Source: Enterovibrio baiacu (GTDB taxonomy: Bacteria; Pseudomonadota; Gammaproteobacteria; Enterobacterales; Vibrionaceae). Taken from it: a DNA stretch of 64,000 bases. The notes below the pieces were generated by a model, which searched no databases, was not told where the DNA came from, and saw nothing but the letters and a program-made list of their open reading frames with translations. The stretch lies in the NCBI RefSeq assembly GCF_004120195.1, contig NZ_SCHN01000005.1:62001-126000 (forward strand). Reading direction: 5' to 3'. Position numbers and translations under genes: made by a program. Below are positions 55,995 through 64,000 of the stretch, in pieces (positions within the stretch are counted from its first letter, which is position 1; the number at the start of each line of letters is the position of its first letter).

Positions 55995-57515
55995 CTAAAT
56001 GGCTAACCCACTGTTCTCAGAAATATCTTGGCTCAACACGAATTGTTTAAACGCGTCGAACGGAATCGGATCAGCAAAGTAGGAGCCTTGAAGCATTTCT
56101 ACACCGTTATTAATCAGGTGCACCGCCTGCGCTTTTGTCTCTATCCCTTCCGCAACGACATGCAGGTTAGACTCTCTCGCAAACGCTAGGATTGACCCTA
56201 GAATGTTATTTTTAAACTCAGTAAGACCGATGCCCGTCACGAACATGCGATCGATCTTAATCGTATCAATGTTTAACGTATGAAGGTAAGAGAACGCGCC
56301 GTAGCCCGTCCCGCAGTCATCCAATTTGATGGAAATGCCCTTCGCCGTTAAAGCTTCAATACAGATGGCCGCCTTTTTCAAATCACTGAATTTGGTGCGT
56401 TCTGTGATTTCTAAAGACAACACATGCGGATCGAGCCCCGCGCATTCAATTTTATTGAGCAGTTTTTCAGCGGTGTCCCACTTCTCTAAGTAGCTCGGAG
56501 ACACATTGATACTGACAAAGAAATCCTTTGGTAACGAGACCGTGGTGATATCTGCCAAAACATTGTCGATGAGCTGATCGGTAATTTTATCTATCGCCCC
56601 GTTTTGCTCAGCGATAGGAATAAAAGAGTCTGGCGGAATAAATTCGCCACTGTCGGCTAACCAGCGCACCAGCACTTCGGCGCCCACGACTTTATACTTG
56701 TTGCCTTCGGGCATCACAATCGGCTGATAGAAAGGCACAAGCGCGTTCGACTCAATCGCTTCATTGAGCAAACCGCTCAAGCCTTTACGATCGGATGTGT
56801 TTAATTCCACACCAACGGCGAGAAGCACACCAAACAACACCACCAAAATGGAGAAGAGATCGACCAAATCGCCCACCAAGAACTCAACACCGCGCTGGTT
56901 GATATAGAGCTTCACACCCATGCCATTATCGAGCGTGCCATTAAATGCTTCTTTGTAAGGTTCTTCCGTGCGCTCATAGAGCTGAACATCTCGCCCACTG
57001 ACATCCACCGTCATGAACAGACAACTGTTACAGTTCGTGAGGAAGTTTCTAGGCTGCTGAAACGCAAATCGCAGCATGCCATCTTGGCTGCTGAATCGCA
57101 TTTCTTCGAATTGATTGCCACTCAGAATGAGCGAGACATTGCCAAATTTGAGTTGATCGTGATCTGGAAACACCATTAACGGTCTGCCAGCATGGTCATT
57201 GTTATAAATTGAGCATGACTTTCCATTTTTAAGGTGCAAATCGACATATTCAACGAATATATTGCGCGCTTTCGCCTGACTCATAAGCTCAATGTCGCCA
57301 TCATCACAGACGAACGACAATTGCTCTGACAGGCCTCTCATTTGTTCAAACCCTTGTCGATATAAGCCAGTGTATAATTGAGAAAGAACAGCAACGTCTT
57401 CTCTAATTTTTTTCTTCACCAACCAATCAGACACAGGTACTTGAGAAAAATAAGCAACTAGAACAGCAACAACAAGAATAATTAGTGCTTTAAGGTGTTT
57501 CTTGAGCCAATCCAC
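55995..57515 (-). CDS. CSS-motif EAL-domain cyclic-di-GMP phosphodiesterase
   Basis: The 506-aa inner-membrane protein has TM1 (about 8-25), a periplasmic CSS-motif-like sensor with Cys residues ('NGKSCSIYN', 'NCNSCLF'), TM2 (about 222-245) and a cytoplasmic EAL domain. Catalytic residues look retained: 'GAEVLVRW', 'SINVSPSYL', 'LEITERTKF', 'KLDDCGTGYGAFSYL', 'KIDRMFV', 'VVAEGIETK'. Such enzymes hydrolyse c-di-GMP in response to periplasmic redox state via DsbA/DsbB. It is divergent from another c-di-GMP gene. Confidence 0.9.
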   Translation of the reverse strand: MDWLKKHLKALIILVVAVLVAYFSQVPVSDWLVKKKIREDVAVLSQLYTGLYRQGFEQMRGLSEQLSFVCDDGDIELMSQAKARNIFVEYVDLHLKNGKSCSIYNNDHAGRPLMVFPDHDQLKFGNVSLILSGNQFEEMRFSSQDGMLRFAFQQPRNFLTNCNSCLFMTVDVSGRDVQLYERTEEPYKEAFNGTLDNGMGVKLYINQRGVEFLVGDLVDLFSILVVLFGVLLAVGVELNTSDRKGLSGLLNEAIESNALVPFYQPIVMPEGNKYKVVGAEVLVRWLADSGEFIPPDSFIPIAEQNGAIDKITDQLIDNVLADITTVSLPKDFFVSINVSPSYLEKWDTAEKLLNKIECAGLDPHVLSLEITERTKFSDLKKAAICIEALTAKGISIKLDDCGTGYGAFSYLHTLNIDTIKIDRMFVTGIGLTEFKNNILGSILAFARESNLHVVAEGIETKAQAVHLINNGVEMLQGSYFADPIPFDAFKQFVLSQDISENSGLAI

Positions 57516-58041
57516 TTAGGCTCCCACAGTTTTCCCAACAGATAGCTATAAGAATAGGACAAGTGCAAGCCTAAGCTTTGAAAAAAAACGAGACTCAAGT
57601 GAATTTTTTTTCAAACTTATGATTAGCAACCTATCTATATATCAGTAACATGCCTCGTAGGTGATACAATCACCTATTCGGTATGCCAATTTCCATGCAT
57701 TCATCAGCGTTTCCTTAAAATCTCACCACGCATTTTACCATACCAAATGATGAGTTTTGGCGCTATGCAACTGATCTTAAACGCAGACACTCAAGACAGA
57801 CTACGCATTATTGATGTATAGATATTCACTTTTATCACATTGCGACCATTTCTCTGCCAAAAGAGACTAAAGACAAAAATCCAACGTTTACACACCCATT
57901 TTGACCCGCAGATCCGCCTTGCGTTCGGCCCCCAAACGTCCCATTTTTAAGACTTTTTTGGCTGAACCTCACATTGCGCTTTACCATATTTGTCATAGAC
58001 TTGTTACAGATACAGGTGACTCATTATTAAGGCTATCACTC
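57516..58041. other. divergent intergenic region between two c-di-GMP genes
   Basis: Over 500 bp separate the EAL gene and the GGDEF-EAL gene (less if the latter begins upstream of 58042). The AT-rich part holds an 8-bp inverted repeat at 57658-57676. No RNA gene or separate ORF was seen. Confidence 0.4.
57658..57676. promoter_or_regulatory. palindromic candidate operator
   Basis: TAGGTGAT (57658-57665) and ATCACCTA (57669-57676) flank a 3-bp centre. It could control both divergent c-di-GMP genes. Confidence 0.45.
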
Positions 58042-60288
58042 TTGTTAAGCACATCAAAAGAAGACACACCCGACTTTCAAAATCCCAATGGTCCTCGATT
58101 CACTTCGATCATTGCGATTTCTATCATTTGTATGCTTATCCTGATCTCAACCTTCACGCTTTATAAAAGCGCACAATCTCGTCAGGTAGATTTACAGGGG
58201 AAAATGCTTAACGTAGAAGTGAACCGCGTTCAGCGCGCAATTGAAGTCAATCTGCAAAAGGAAGCGTATTTTCTTGTTTGGCTTGCCAACAGTTTCGAAA
58301 CCGACGGTACGATAGACGGGAATTCTTGGCGCGTTGCCACTCAAGACGTCACCCGCACCTTCCCTTTTTTCTCAGGTCTTTACTGGCTTAATCTCGAACA
58401 CAAGCTGCAATGGACCACGCCAACCACCTTCAACCCTAATCATTTAAAAGCAGATTGGCAGATCGCTCCGCCAGTCGGTTTAAACAAAATGCCTGTGCTG
58501 TCAAAGCTATCGACATCTGACGTCATCAGACACAGTAGCGGCGACTTATCAATTGAAATGCTTCACCCTGTAATCATTGAAGGAAATGTGGTGGGGTATC
58601 TAGGGGCAAGCTACAACATCAAAAAAATGGTAGAAGCCATCGCCACGCAATTCCTTACTGACAATCAAACCTTGGTGCTGAGTGCAGGCAGCGTGCCCTT
58701 CTTTGGTGAGTTACCTGAGAGTTTTGTCCCACTCTCGACCATGGTGGATGTCTTTGCATTAGGCGATGTGTGGCAAATGACGGTATGGCAACAATCGACC
58801 TTCGATATCGCCTATTTCTCATTACCGATGCTGATCTTCATCTCTGGCATTGTAGTGACCGTGCTAGTGGGTATTTCTTTATACCTTCTTGAAGTCAATA
58901 TCATTGGTCGACGGGCAGAATCAGACACCGTTTCCATGCTGAAAGAAGAAATTTTGCAGCGTCGCGAAATGGAATCACAATTGCAGTTCACAGCAAACCA
59001 TGACCCGCAAACCCATTTGCCCAATCGCTTTGCGATGGAAACCTACCTCGAGCGATCTATCCGTTCAGACCAAGACATTGTTCTGCTTTGTGTCGCGCTC
59101 GATAAGCTGCAAGAAATCAATGATATGTATGGCCATATCGTGGCTGACCAACTGCTACTACAGGCCGCCAAGCGCTTTAAAACCGTCCTGCCCCCCCACG
59201 CGATCCTAGCGCGTGTTAGTAACGATCAATTCATGGTGGCGTGTGCAGGTATGTCTCAGCTCGAAGCCGAGATGCAGGCCAATAACCTCAAAATTTGTCT
59301 CGAAGAAGAATTCTACATTGAAGACAATGACATTCTAACAACCTGCGCCATCGGCATTGCCTTTCGCTACAACAATGACTTACAGGCCGAAGAATTGCTG
59401 CGACACGCAGACACGGCGGCGCATAAAGCCAAAACCCTTAGCAGCCGAAAGGTCGTTGCCTACAACCAAACCATGCAAGAACAGCTAACGCGCAAAAAAG
59501 AACTCGAACGCGCCATTCGAAACGCGATCAATAACGACGAACTTAAACTGCACTTTCAACCCCAAGTTGACTTGCGAACCCACCAAATAGTTGGCGTGGA
59601 AGCCTTGGTGCGCTGGGAATCTGACAATGGTACGGTGATCAGCCCCGACATCATTATCCAAACTGCCGAAGAAACAGGTTTGATGCAGCGCTTAGGACAC
59701 TGGGTGGTAGATACCGCACTCAAGCAATTTTCCCACATGTTAGATGAACGCTGCGCGCCTAAATGCATTGCTATCAATGTATCTGGTCATGAATTCCAAG
59801 ATGGCTACTTGGCAGACTATGTGATTCGTTCTGTGACCCGTTACGACATTCCCCCTTCGCGTGTTCAAATAGAACTGACAGAACAGGTGTTTATCGAGAA
59901 CTTAGAACGCAACCAACACATACTGAATCGCCTCACAACATCGGGCATTAGCTTGGCGATTGACGATTTCGGCACAGGGTATTCATCCCTCGCGTATCTT
60001 AAGCACTTCCCTGTCAACACAGTGAAGATTGACCGAGGCTTCATTAAGGATCTCCCGCAATCAAAAGATGATTTGGTGATTTGTCAGGCCGTGGTCAGTA
60101 TGGCGAACTTGCTGCAATTGAAAGTGGTTGCGGAAGGTGTGGAAACGCTAGATCAGCAAGAGCTGCTTAGGAATATCGGCTGTAACTTTGCGCAGGGGCA
60201 TTATTACTACACGCCAATGCCTGCGGAAGAACTGATGGTACTGCTAAAAAAACAAAGAGCCGGGCGTTTATTCCCGGCATCTAGTTAA
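58042..60288 (+). CDS. GGDEF-EAL protein with degenerate GGDEF (probable phosphodiesterase)
   Basis: The protein has a TM near residue 25, a periplasmic CHASE-like sensor, a second TM (about 270-292), then GGDEF and EAL domains. The GGDEF motif reads SNDQF ('ARVSNDQFMVA'), so cyclase activity is probably lost. The EAL domain looks intact: 'GVEALVRW', 'IELTEQVFIENL', 'AIDDFGTGYSSLAYL', 'KIDRGFI', 'VVAEGVET'. The start is uncertain: no ATG exists before the first TM, and TTG 58042 (AAGG 9 bp upstream) is chosen, while the frame is open from 57901. A degenerate GGDEF often binds GTP to activate the EAL domain. Confidence 0.82.
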   Translation: MLSTSKEDTPDFQNPNGPRFTSIIAISIICMLILISTFTLYKSAQSRQVDLQGKMLNVEVNRVQRAIEVNLQKEAYFLVWLANSFETDGTIDGNSWRVATQDVTRTFPFFSGLYWLNLEHKLQWTTPTTFNPNHLKADWQIAPPVGLNKMPVLSKLSTSDVIRHSSGDLSIEMLHPVIIEGNVVGYLGASYNIKKMVEAIATQFLTDNQTLVLSAGSVPFFGELPESFVPLSTMVDVFALGDVWQMTVWQQSTFDIAYFSLPMLIFISGIVVTVLVGISLYLLEVNIIGRRAESDTVSMLKEEILQRREMESQLQFTANHDPQTHLPNRFAMETYLERSIRSDQDIVLLCVALDKLQEINDMYGHIVADQLLLQAAKRFKTVLPPHAILARVSNDQFMVACAGMSQLEAEMQANNLKICLEEEFYIEDNDILTTCAIGIAFRYNNDLQAEELLRHADTAAHKAKTLSSRKVVAYNQTMQEQLTRKKELERAIRNAINNDELKLHFQPQVDLRTHQIVGVEALVRWESDNGTVISPDIIIQTAEETGLMQRLGHWVVDTALKQFSHMLDERCAPKCIAINVSGHEFQDGYLADYVIRSVTRYDIPPSRVQIELTEQVFIENLERNQHILNRLTTSGISLAIDDFGTGYSSLAYLKHFPVNTVKIDRGFIKDLPQSKDDLVICQAVVSMANLLQLKVVAEGVETLDQQELLRNIGCNFAQGHYYYTPMPAEELMVLLKKQRAGRLFPASS

Positions 60289-60336
60289 TCTCGCGTCTTT
60301 TAACGAACAGCGAACTGCAATATGCAATGCGATTCG

Positions 60337-60888
60337 CTATTTCGCTTCTGCTGTTTTCCAGACATCAGGTTGGATAGAAATCACCACCTCCCCGACAGAG
60401 AACCACACTTGTCCATCTTCAATGGTTGCTTGAATGGTCATGTTGCGGCCAGAAGCTGCCGCTGCCGCGTCCAGCACTTCATCCATAACATTGATCACGG
60501 TTAGGTTCTTGTACGGATGAAGTTTGTTGAGCAGTGAGGCTTTCCATGCCGCTGCAGCATTGTCACCATAAGTGAACAGAACCACCTGTTTTGACTGAGT
60601 ACATGCTTTCTTGATGCGCTTGTCATCTGGCAAACCCAGTTCAACCCAAAGTTCTATTTCATCACTGTAGTTTTTGATCCACAACTCTGGCTCAGACTCG
60701 TCACAAAGGCCCTTGGTAAACTGCAAACGTTCATCAGCATACAGGGTCCACGCGAGTAATCTCAGCATAAGACGTTGTTCTGTTTCAGATGGGTGCTGTG
60801 CAAGCGTCACCGTGTGATCCATATAAACCTGACGGGTCATATCGGCCACATTGATGGATGCTTTATACACCGTTGCTTTAAGTGCCAT
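60337..60888 (-). CDS. yaeQ: YaeQ family protein
   Basis: The 183-aa protein has YaeQ features: 'ALKATVYKASINVADMTRQVY' (in part), 'HPSETEQRLMLRLLAWTLYA', 'EPELWIKNY', 'ELWVELGLPDDKRIKKAC' and 'GEVVISIQPDVW'. YaeQ has a PD-(D/E)XK-like nuclease fold of uncertain role. ATG 60888 follows AGGAAA. It converges with the GGDEF-EAL gene and lies 12 bp downstream of the GIY-YIG gene, so the pair is probably cotranscribed. Confidence 0.92.
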   Translation of the reverse strand: MALKATVYKASINVADMTRQVYMDHTVTLAQHPSETEQRLMLRLLAWTLYADERLQFTKGLCDESEPELWIKNYSDEIELWVELGLPDDKRIKKACTQSKQVVLFTYGDNAAAAWKASLLNKLHPYKNLTVINVMDEVLDAAAAASGRNMTIQATIEDGQVWFSVGEVVISIQPDVWKTAEAK

Positions 60889-60900
60889 GGTATTTCCTAA

Positions 60901-61233
60901 TTAAATGCTGTCGTTTATTAAGACCTGAATAAGGCCATTGTCAGTACAAAGACGTTCTTTCTCTCGCTTACTCAAGCGTTTAATTTTCCACTCAAGTGAC
61001 ATTGCAAGCCGCTTATCCCCTACTTCGTAGGACCAAGCCAACGTCAATGGCTGTTTTCCTCGTAAATACTTTGCAGTTTTTATGCCGTTTTTCTGGTGCT
61101 CATCAAAACGCCGCGCAACATCGGTTGTTACGCCGCAGTACAGAGCGTTGTCTTTGGTTCTGATGAGATACACATGCCAAAGAGGCGCAGAAAGCGCCTC
61201 TTTACGTTCGTCGGATTGGGGCTGAGTTGTCAT
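60901..61233 (-). CDS. GIY-YIG nuclease-like protein (YhbQ type)
   Basis: The 110-aa protein is a single GIY-YIG domain: 'WHVYLIRTKDNALYCGVTTDVARRFDEHQ' in parts supplies the GIY and YIG variants (VYL and YCG) and catalytic Arg. 'AKYLRGKQPLTLAWSYEV' and a Glu in 'SLEWKIKRLSK' complete the site. YhbQ-type proteins are nucleases linked to DNA repair. It forms a pair with yaeQ. Confidence 0.88.
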   Translation of the reverse strand: MTTQPQSDERKEALSAPLWHVYLIRTKDNALYCGVTTDVARRFDEHQKNGIKTAKYLRGKQPLTLAWSYEVGDKRLAMSLEWKIKRLSKREKERLCTDNGLIQVLINDSI

Positions 61234-61306
61234 TGTTTGCCTGTCGTCGGCGTATTATGGTCGGCTTCAGGCTTACACGGTCAGCCTATATGAATTGTGC
61301 TATCTG

Positions 61307-61948
61307 TTACGAAAGGAGCGAGTTAACGAGCTCTTTCAATTCTTCCACTTCACGTTCTAATTGCTCTACACGCGCGGTCAAATCTGACGTTGGTGCTGAA
61401 GCAGGTGCGCTTTCAGCAAACACGCCAGGGCTTTGCGTTTCAGGTGTTTCCGTTCCGAATAAGTGCGTATAACGGCTTTCACGTTTACCCGGCTCGCGCG
61501 GTAATGCGGCAACATACGCTTTTTCTTGCATCACAGCCAGCACACTTTCCACTTCTTTCACGTCTGTGAATTCACACAAGCGGTTTGTGCGCGTTCTTAG
61601 CTCTCCAAGTGTTTGTGGGCCGCGCAGCAACAGCACGCAAACCATGCCGCGTTGTTGATCGGTAAACTGGAGAGAACCAAACTCAGTGTTGCAAAAACGG
61701 TGCTGATATTTCGTCACACGACTACCGAACCCTTCGAGATCGCTAATCAATCGTTTTGCTTTGAGCTGCTCAACGGCGTCGAGCACTTCTGCTTCTGTCA
61801 GAGAGTAAACCGGATCGCGGTTACTTTTCTGGTTTACGGCAGTGGTTAGGCCATTCAGGGTCAAAGGATATTGTTCAGGGGTCGTTACTTCTTTTTCAAG
61901 CAGACAACCAATAACACGTGCTTCGTACGGAGTAAGTTCAATCGCCAT
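61307..61948 (-). CDS. yceH: YceH (DUF480) protein
   Basis: The 213-aa protein has tandem winged-helix domains of DUF480: 'EARVIGCLLEKEVTTPEQYPL' (in part), 'AVNQKSNRDPVYSLTEAEV', 'LLRGPQTLGELRTRTNRL', followed by an Ala/Pro-rich linker and a short C-terminal coiled coil ('LTARVEQLEREVEELKELV'). The function is not firmly known; its place near mviM/yceM in E. coli is not seen here. Its start faces a 303-bp gap. Confidence 0.92.
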   Translation of the reverse strand: MAIELTPYEARVIGCLLEKEVTTPEQYPLTLNGLTTAVNQKSNRDPVYSLTEAEVLDAVEQLKAKRLISDLEGFGSRVTKYQHRFCNTEFGSLQFTDQQRGMVCVLLLRGPQTLGELRTRTNRLCEFTDVKEVESVLAVMQEKAYVAALPREPGKRESRYTHLFGTETPETQSPGVFAESAPASAPTSDLTARVEQLEREVEELKELVNSLLS

Positions 61949-62251
61949 GATATCGCCCTATTCAGGAGTTTCCTTATAACTCGCGGTTATAGCAATCAAA
62001 ACCCATCACAGCAATATGAAGCCTCGCATATTCGTAAAAAGTAAGACACGACTGACGGTATTATCACCATGTTTTGAGGAATTTAAGACATTAAGCACCA
62101 TAAGTGTCGCACTGTTGTGAATTCACTTGGATGCATAAAAAATAAAGTCACGCCTCTTTTATAATTTCAGATAAAATGCCCCGTATTCTGATTTTTGTAT
62201 GAAATAACCATCTCCAATCACAGGTTTGTTGTTGGAAGAAAGGAGAGAGAA
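61949..62251. other. divergent intergenic region, no gene seen
   Basis: These 303 bp contain promoters for yceH and the bactofilin gene. An in-frame extension of the bactofilin gene from 62195 lacks a ribosome binding site; the real one is 'ggagagag' at 62241. Confidence 0.4.
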
Positions 62252-62674
62252 ATGGGACTGTTTGGTAAAAACACTGCGTCAAAACCATCAATGTCACTGA
62301 TTGCAAAACAATGCCGTGTTGTCGGTGAGTTCGACTTAGACGGTGATATTCAGTTTGATGGGAAAGGCGAAGGTGCAATTCTCAATGCCCGCAATGTTGT
62401 TATCTCTTCAACCGGCCACTTCAAAGGCGATATTCACGCTGAACACGTTACCATCAACGGTCTGGTTGAAGGCAGCATCATTGCGCGTGAAGTGAATATC
62501 CTGAGCGAAGGCAAAATGAAAGGCCAAATCCAAAGTGAACAGCTCACCATCGCGAAAGGTGGTTGTCTATTGGGTGAAAACACACAGAAAGACGAACCTT
62601 CGCTGTCTGTGGTGAACGAAGAAGCATCGAAAACAAAAGCGCCTTCGTCAGATTCTAAGCAGGCGTCTGCGTAA
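62252..62674 (+). CDS. bactofilin
   Basis: The 140-aa polymer-forming cytoskeletal protein has a short N-terminal tail, a central right-handed beta-helix (about 20-105) of repeats such as 'GDIQFDGKGEGAI', 'GHFKGDIHAEHVTING' and 'GSIIAREVNILSEGKMKGQI', and a disordered Ser/Lys tail. Bactofilins assemble into filaments that help shape and cell-wall placement. ATG 62252 is chosen for its ribosome binding site 'aaaggagagag'. Monocistronic. Confidence 0.9.
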   Translation: MGLFGKNTASKPSMSLIAKQCRVVGEFDLDGDIQFDGKGEGAILNARNVVISSTGHFKGDIHAEHVTINGLVEGSIIAREVNILSEGKMKGQIQSEQLTIAKGGCLLGENTQKDEPSLSVVNEEASKTKAPSSDSKQASA

Positions 62675-62805
62675 ACCATTGCTACACTATTTACCCACAA
62701 CCGCTTTAAATATCATCAGTTAATCAAGATGAAACGGCTCAATGCTTGACTTCATCCAAGTGCGATATACGATGCCTGCTGATGAGCGTTATCAGGAATA
62801 AAGAG

Positions 62806-63240
62806 ATGTCAGAACAAGCAAACGAAGCCGTAGAGACAGTGAAACTGGAAAACCTTTCAGCTGAACTGCAACAAGTGATCAAATACGAACAAGTACCCGC
62901 AGAGCTATACACTATGCTGGCGTCAGTGCATGAAGCGGCTGAAGACGTTGTTCGTGAAGCATGGGATGCACTTCCAGCAAGCGCACAGAACATTCTGGAC
63001 AACTTTGAACAATTCCACGCGCTAGTTAGCCTAAGCCAAAGCTACGCGGGCATTGATTTCCTGCAAGAGTGTCAAGATCTTAAGTTTGACGACATGACGC
63101 AAGAACAAACCGAAGACTACAAAGCGACCCTGCTTGATAAGCTTCTGTTCAACTGCGTAAAAGACCTTGCTAAGCAATTGAAGCAAGCGCGCATGAAGCC
63201 AGCAATGAAGCGTGAATTCCGCGAAATCTTCCAAAAGTAA
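62806..63240 (+). CDS. conserved small helical protein (DUF3069-like)
   Basis: From ATG 62806 ('caggaataaag' upstream) the 144-aa protein is acidic and helical, with 'EQVPAELYTMLASVHEAAEDVVREAWDALP' in parts, 'ILDNFEQFHALVSLSQSY' and a basic C-terminal end 'KQARMKPAMKREFREIFQ'. I associate it, with low certainty, with DUF3069, a vibrio-group family of unknown function. It has its own terminator. Confidence 0.65.
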   Translation: MSEQANEAVETVKLENLSAELQQVIKYEQVPAELYTMLASVHEAAEDVVREAWDALPASAQNILDNFEQFHALVSLSQSYAGIDFLQECQDLKFDDMTQEQTEDYKATLLDKLLFNCVKDLAKQLKQARMKPAMKREFREIFQK

Positions 63241-63260
63241 GCCTTCGTGAAAAAGAATAA

Positions 63261-63292
63261 AAAAAGAGGTGACAACGTCACCTCTTTTTTTA
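63261..63292. terminator. strong terminator between converging genes
   Basis: A 13-bp stem (63261-63273 with 63277-63289) has loop AAC and T-tract on the plus strand, A/T-rich on the other. It likely serves both the DUF3069-like gene and ppiC. Confidence 0.9.
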
Positions 63293-63323
63293 TATCTGAA
63301 ACAAATTAGTTGGTTACTCGTAA

Positions 63324-63605
63324 CTAGGTACGATAAAGAACCTTGATAACATGGTAACCGAATTTAGTCTTAACGGGACCGATTGGCTCTAGCACTTTAC
63401 CGCTAAATACCGCTTTATCGAACTGCGGCACCATCTGGCCTTTACGAAACTCACCCAAATCCCCGCCCTTTTTGCCTGATGGGCATGTAGAGTGTTTGCG
63501 AGCAAGATCTGCGAACTTCGCACCTTTGTTAAGTTGCTTGATGATGTCTTGCGCTTGCTCTTGATGCTTCACCAAAATGTGAAGCGCATGTGCTGTACTC
63601 GCCAT
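63324..63605 (-). CDS. ppiC: PpiC-type peptidyl-prolyl isomerase (parvulin)
   Basis: The 93-aa protein is a single parvulin domain without signal peptide: '[19 protein letters not shown]', '[24 protein letters not shown]' (in part), '[19 protein letters not shown]', '[15 protein letters not shown]'. The active-site His and Cys/Asp positions are kept. It catalyses cis-trans proline isomerisation in the cytoplasm. Confidence 0.95.
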   Translation of the reverse strand: MASTAHALHILVKHQEQAQDIIKQLNKGAKFADLARKHSTCPSGKKGGDLGEFRKGQMVPQFDKAVFSGKVLEPIGPVKTKFGYHVIKVLYRT

Positions 63606-63688
63606 GCTATATACCTTTTACTGACCGTTTTGGTTGGTGCGCGATTATAAGGAATCGCTCTAAAAAAGCGATACCGTTATACACCGCA

Positions 63689-64000
63689 TTAGTCTTTTGT
63701 TGGCAATTCCGACAACGGTAGCCAAGTGACGTTCACGCCTGATTGCTCAAACATGTCCGCACTGATCTTAATTTTCTCGCCCCAGCGCGATAAGAAATCT
63801 TCGCTTTGCTCTGGGCAGTAAACGTGGGTAATGCCCGTTTGAATGATTTTTGCAGCACAGTTAGGGCAAGGGAAATGCGTTACCCAAATGTCGCAATCGC
63901 TTAGGTCACGCTTAGCGAACAAGATGGCGTTTTCTTCGGCGTGTAGAGTTTTAAGCAGCTTCATTTCGCGATCATCCGTCGCTGCGCTATCAGAAATACC
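63689..64000 (-). CDS. dCMP/cytidine deaminase-like protein, N-terminus beyond window
   Basis: The frame runs to the right edge, so an ATG at 63964 is internal. Visible catalytic motifs are 'LHAEENAILFAKRDL' (zinc His and catalytic Glu) and 'PCPNCAAKIIQTGI' (two Cys ligands), typical of deoxycytidylate deaminases and ComEB-type proteins. It would convert dCMP to dUMP for thymidylate synthesis. The missing part is the N-terminal few dozen residues. Confidence 0.85.
   Translation of the reverse strand, partial: GISDSAATDDREMKLLKTLHAEENAILFAKRDLSDCDIWVTHFPCPNCAAKIIQTGITHVYCPEQSEDFLSRWGEKIKISADMFEQSGVNVTWLPLSELPTKD

Noticed and set aside
1-64000. CRISPR arrays, tRNA or rRNA genes
   Set aside because: No regularly spaced direct repeats, tRNA-like cloverleaf or rRNA sequence was noticed by eye in the intergenic gaps; a covariance search would be more sensitive.

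Overview
This window looks like chromosomal DNA of a marine gammaproteobacterium, most likely a member of the Vibrionaceae (something near Photobacterium, Grimontia or Enterovibrio; the genus cannot be fixed by eye). The grounds are the hutW-hutX-hutZ haem operon, yajD, yciH, yaeQ, yceH and ybjD orthologues, a PatZ-type acetyltransferase and paired DUF3319 proteins. Genes are dense with short intergenic gaps, many rho-independent terminators and balanced base composition. The exceptions are two AT-rich stretches near 19.7-21.2 kb and 31.9-32.5 kb.

Layout. 0-6 kb: the end of a haem uptake and breakdown operon (hutW, hutX, hutZ), a TonB-dependent haem-type receptor and an ABC exporter. 6-15 kb: small unrelated genes, including zinc-ribbon proteins, a cupin, a secreted RNase T2, an OmpA-type lipoprotein, a PfpI-like protein, an ACT protein, a VOC protein and a 103-aa gene under a near-perfect LexA box. 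14.7-19.2 kb: exported proteins, namely a C-terminal CxxCH cytochrome, a delta-class carbonic anhydrase and a two-gene pair of unknown function. 19.3-21.6 kb: accessory DNA with a decayed stretch, a low-GC three-gene cassette (two membrane proteins plus a DUF6414-like protein) and a tiny hydrophobic ORF. 22-30 kb: a two-component system next to an FrcBCA-like sugar ABC transporter and an additional periplasmic binding protein. 30-36.7 kb: a RES/Xre toxin-antitoxin pair, an alanine/glycine:sodium symporter, yciH, two DUF3319 paralogues and a tyrosine recombinase. 36.6-44.8 kb: ddl, a SPOR lipoprotein, patZ, a Dabb protein, a LysR regulator and ybjD.

44.9-54.6 kb is the most coherent block: an eleven-gene minus-strand operon with overlapping start and stop codons. 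It holds a DUF523/DUF1722 protein, a MerR regulator, DNA photolyase, an NTF2-like protein, an SDR, an FAD oxidoreductase, a DUF1365 protein, a cyclopropane-fatty-acid synthase-like methyltransferase, a DUF2878 protein, a chalcone-isomerase-like protein and a DUF3833 lipoprotein. Its promoter carries two exact TGTACA-N12-TGTACA sites, matching the operator I recall for class II LitR light regulators. It is therefore read here as a light or photo-oxidative stress regulon. 54.7-64 kb holds an SbmA/BacA-like transporter, two cyclic-di-GMP proteins and housekeeping genes up to a dCMP-deaminase-like gene cut by the window edge.

Main leads: the LitR-type operators and operon; the LexA-controlled unknown gene; a 19-bp sequence shared in inverted orientation between 7.35 kb and the site just upstream of the tyrosine recombinase; the low-GC cassette at 19.7-21.2 kb; and two long perfect inverted repeats (18.1 kb inside a coding sequence, 35.1 kb between paralogues).
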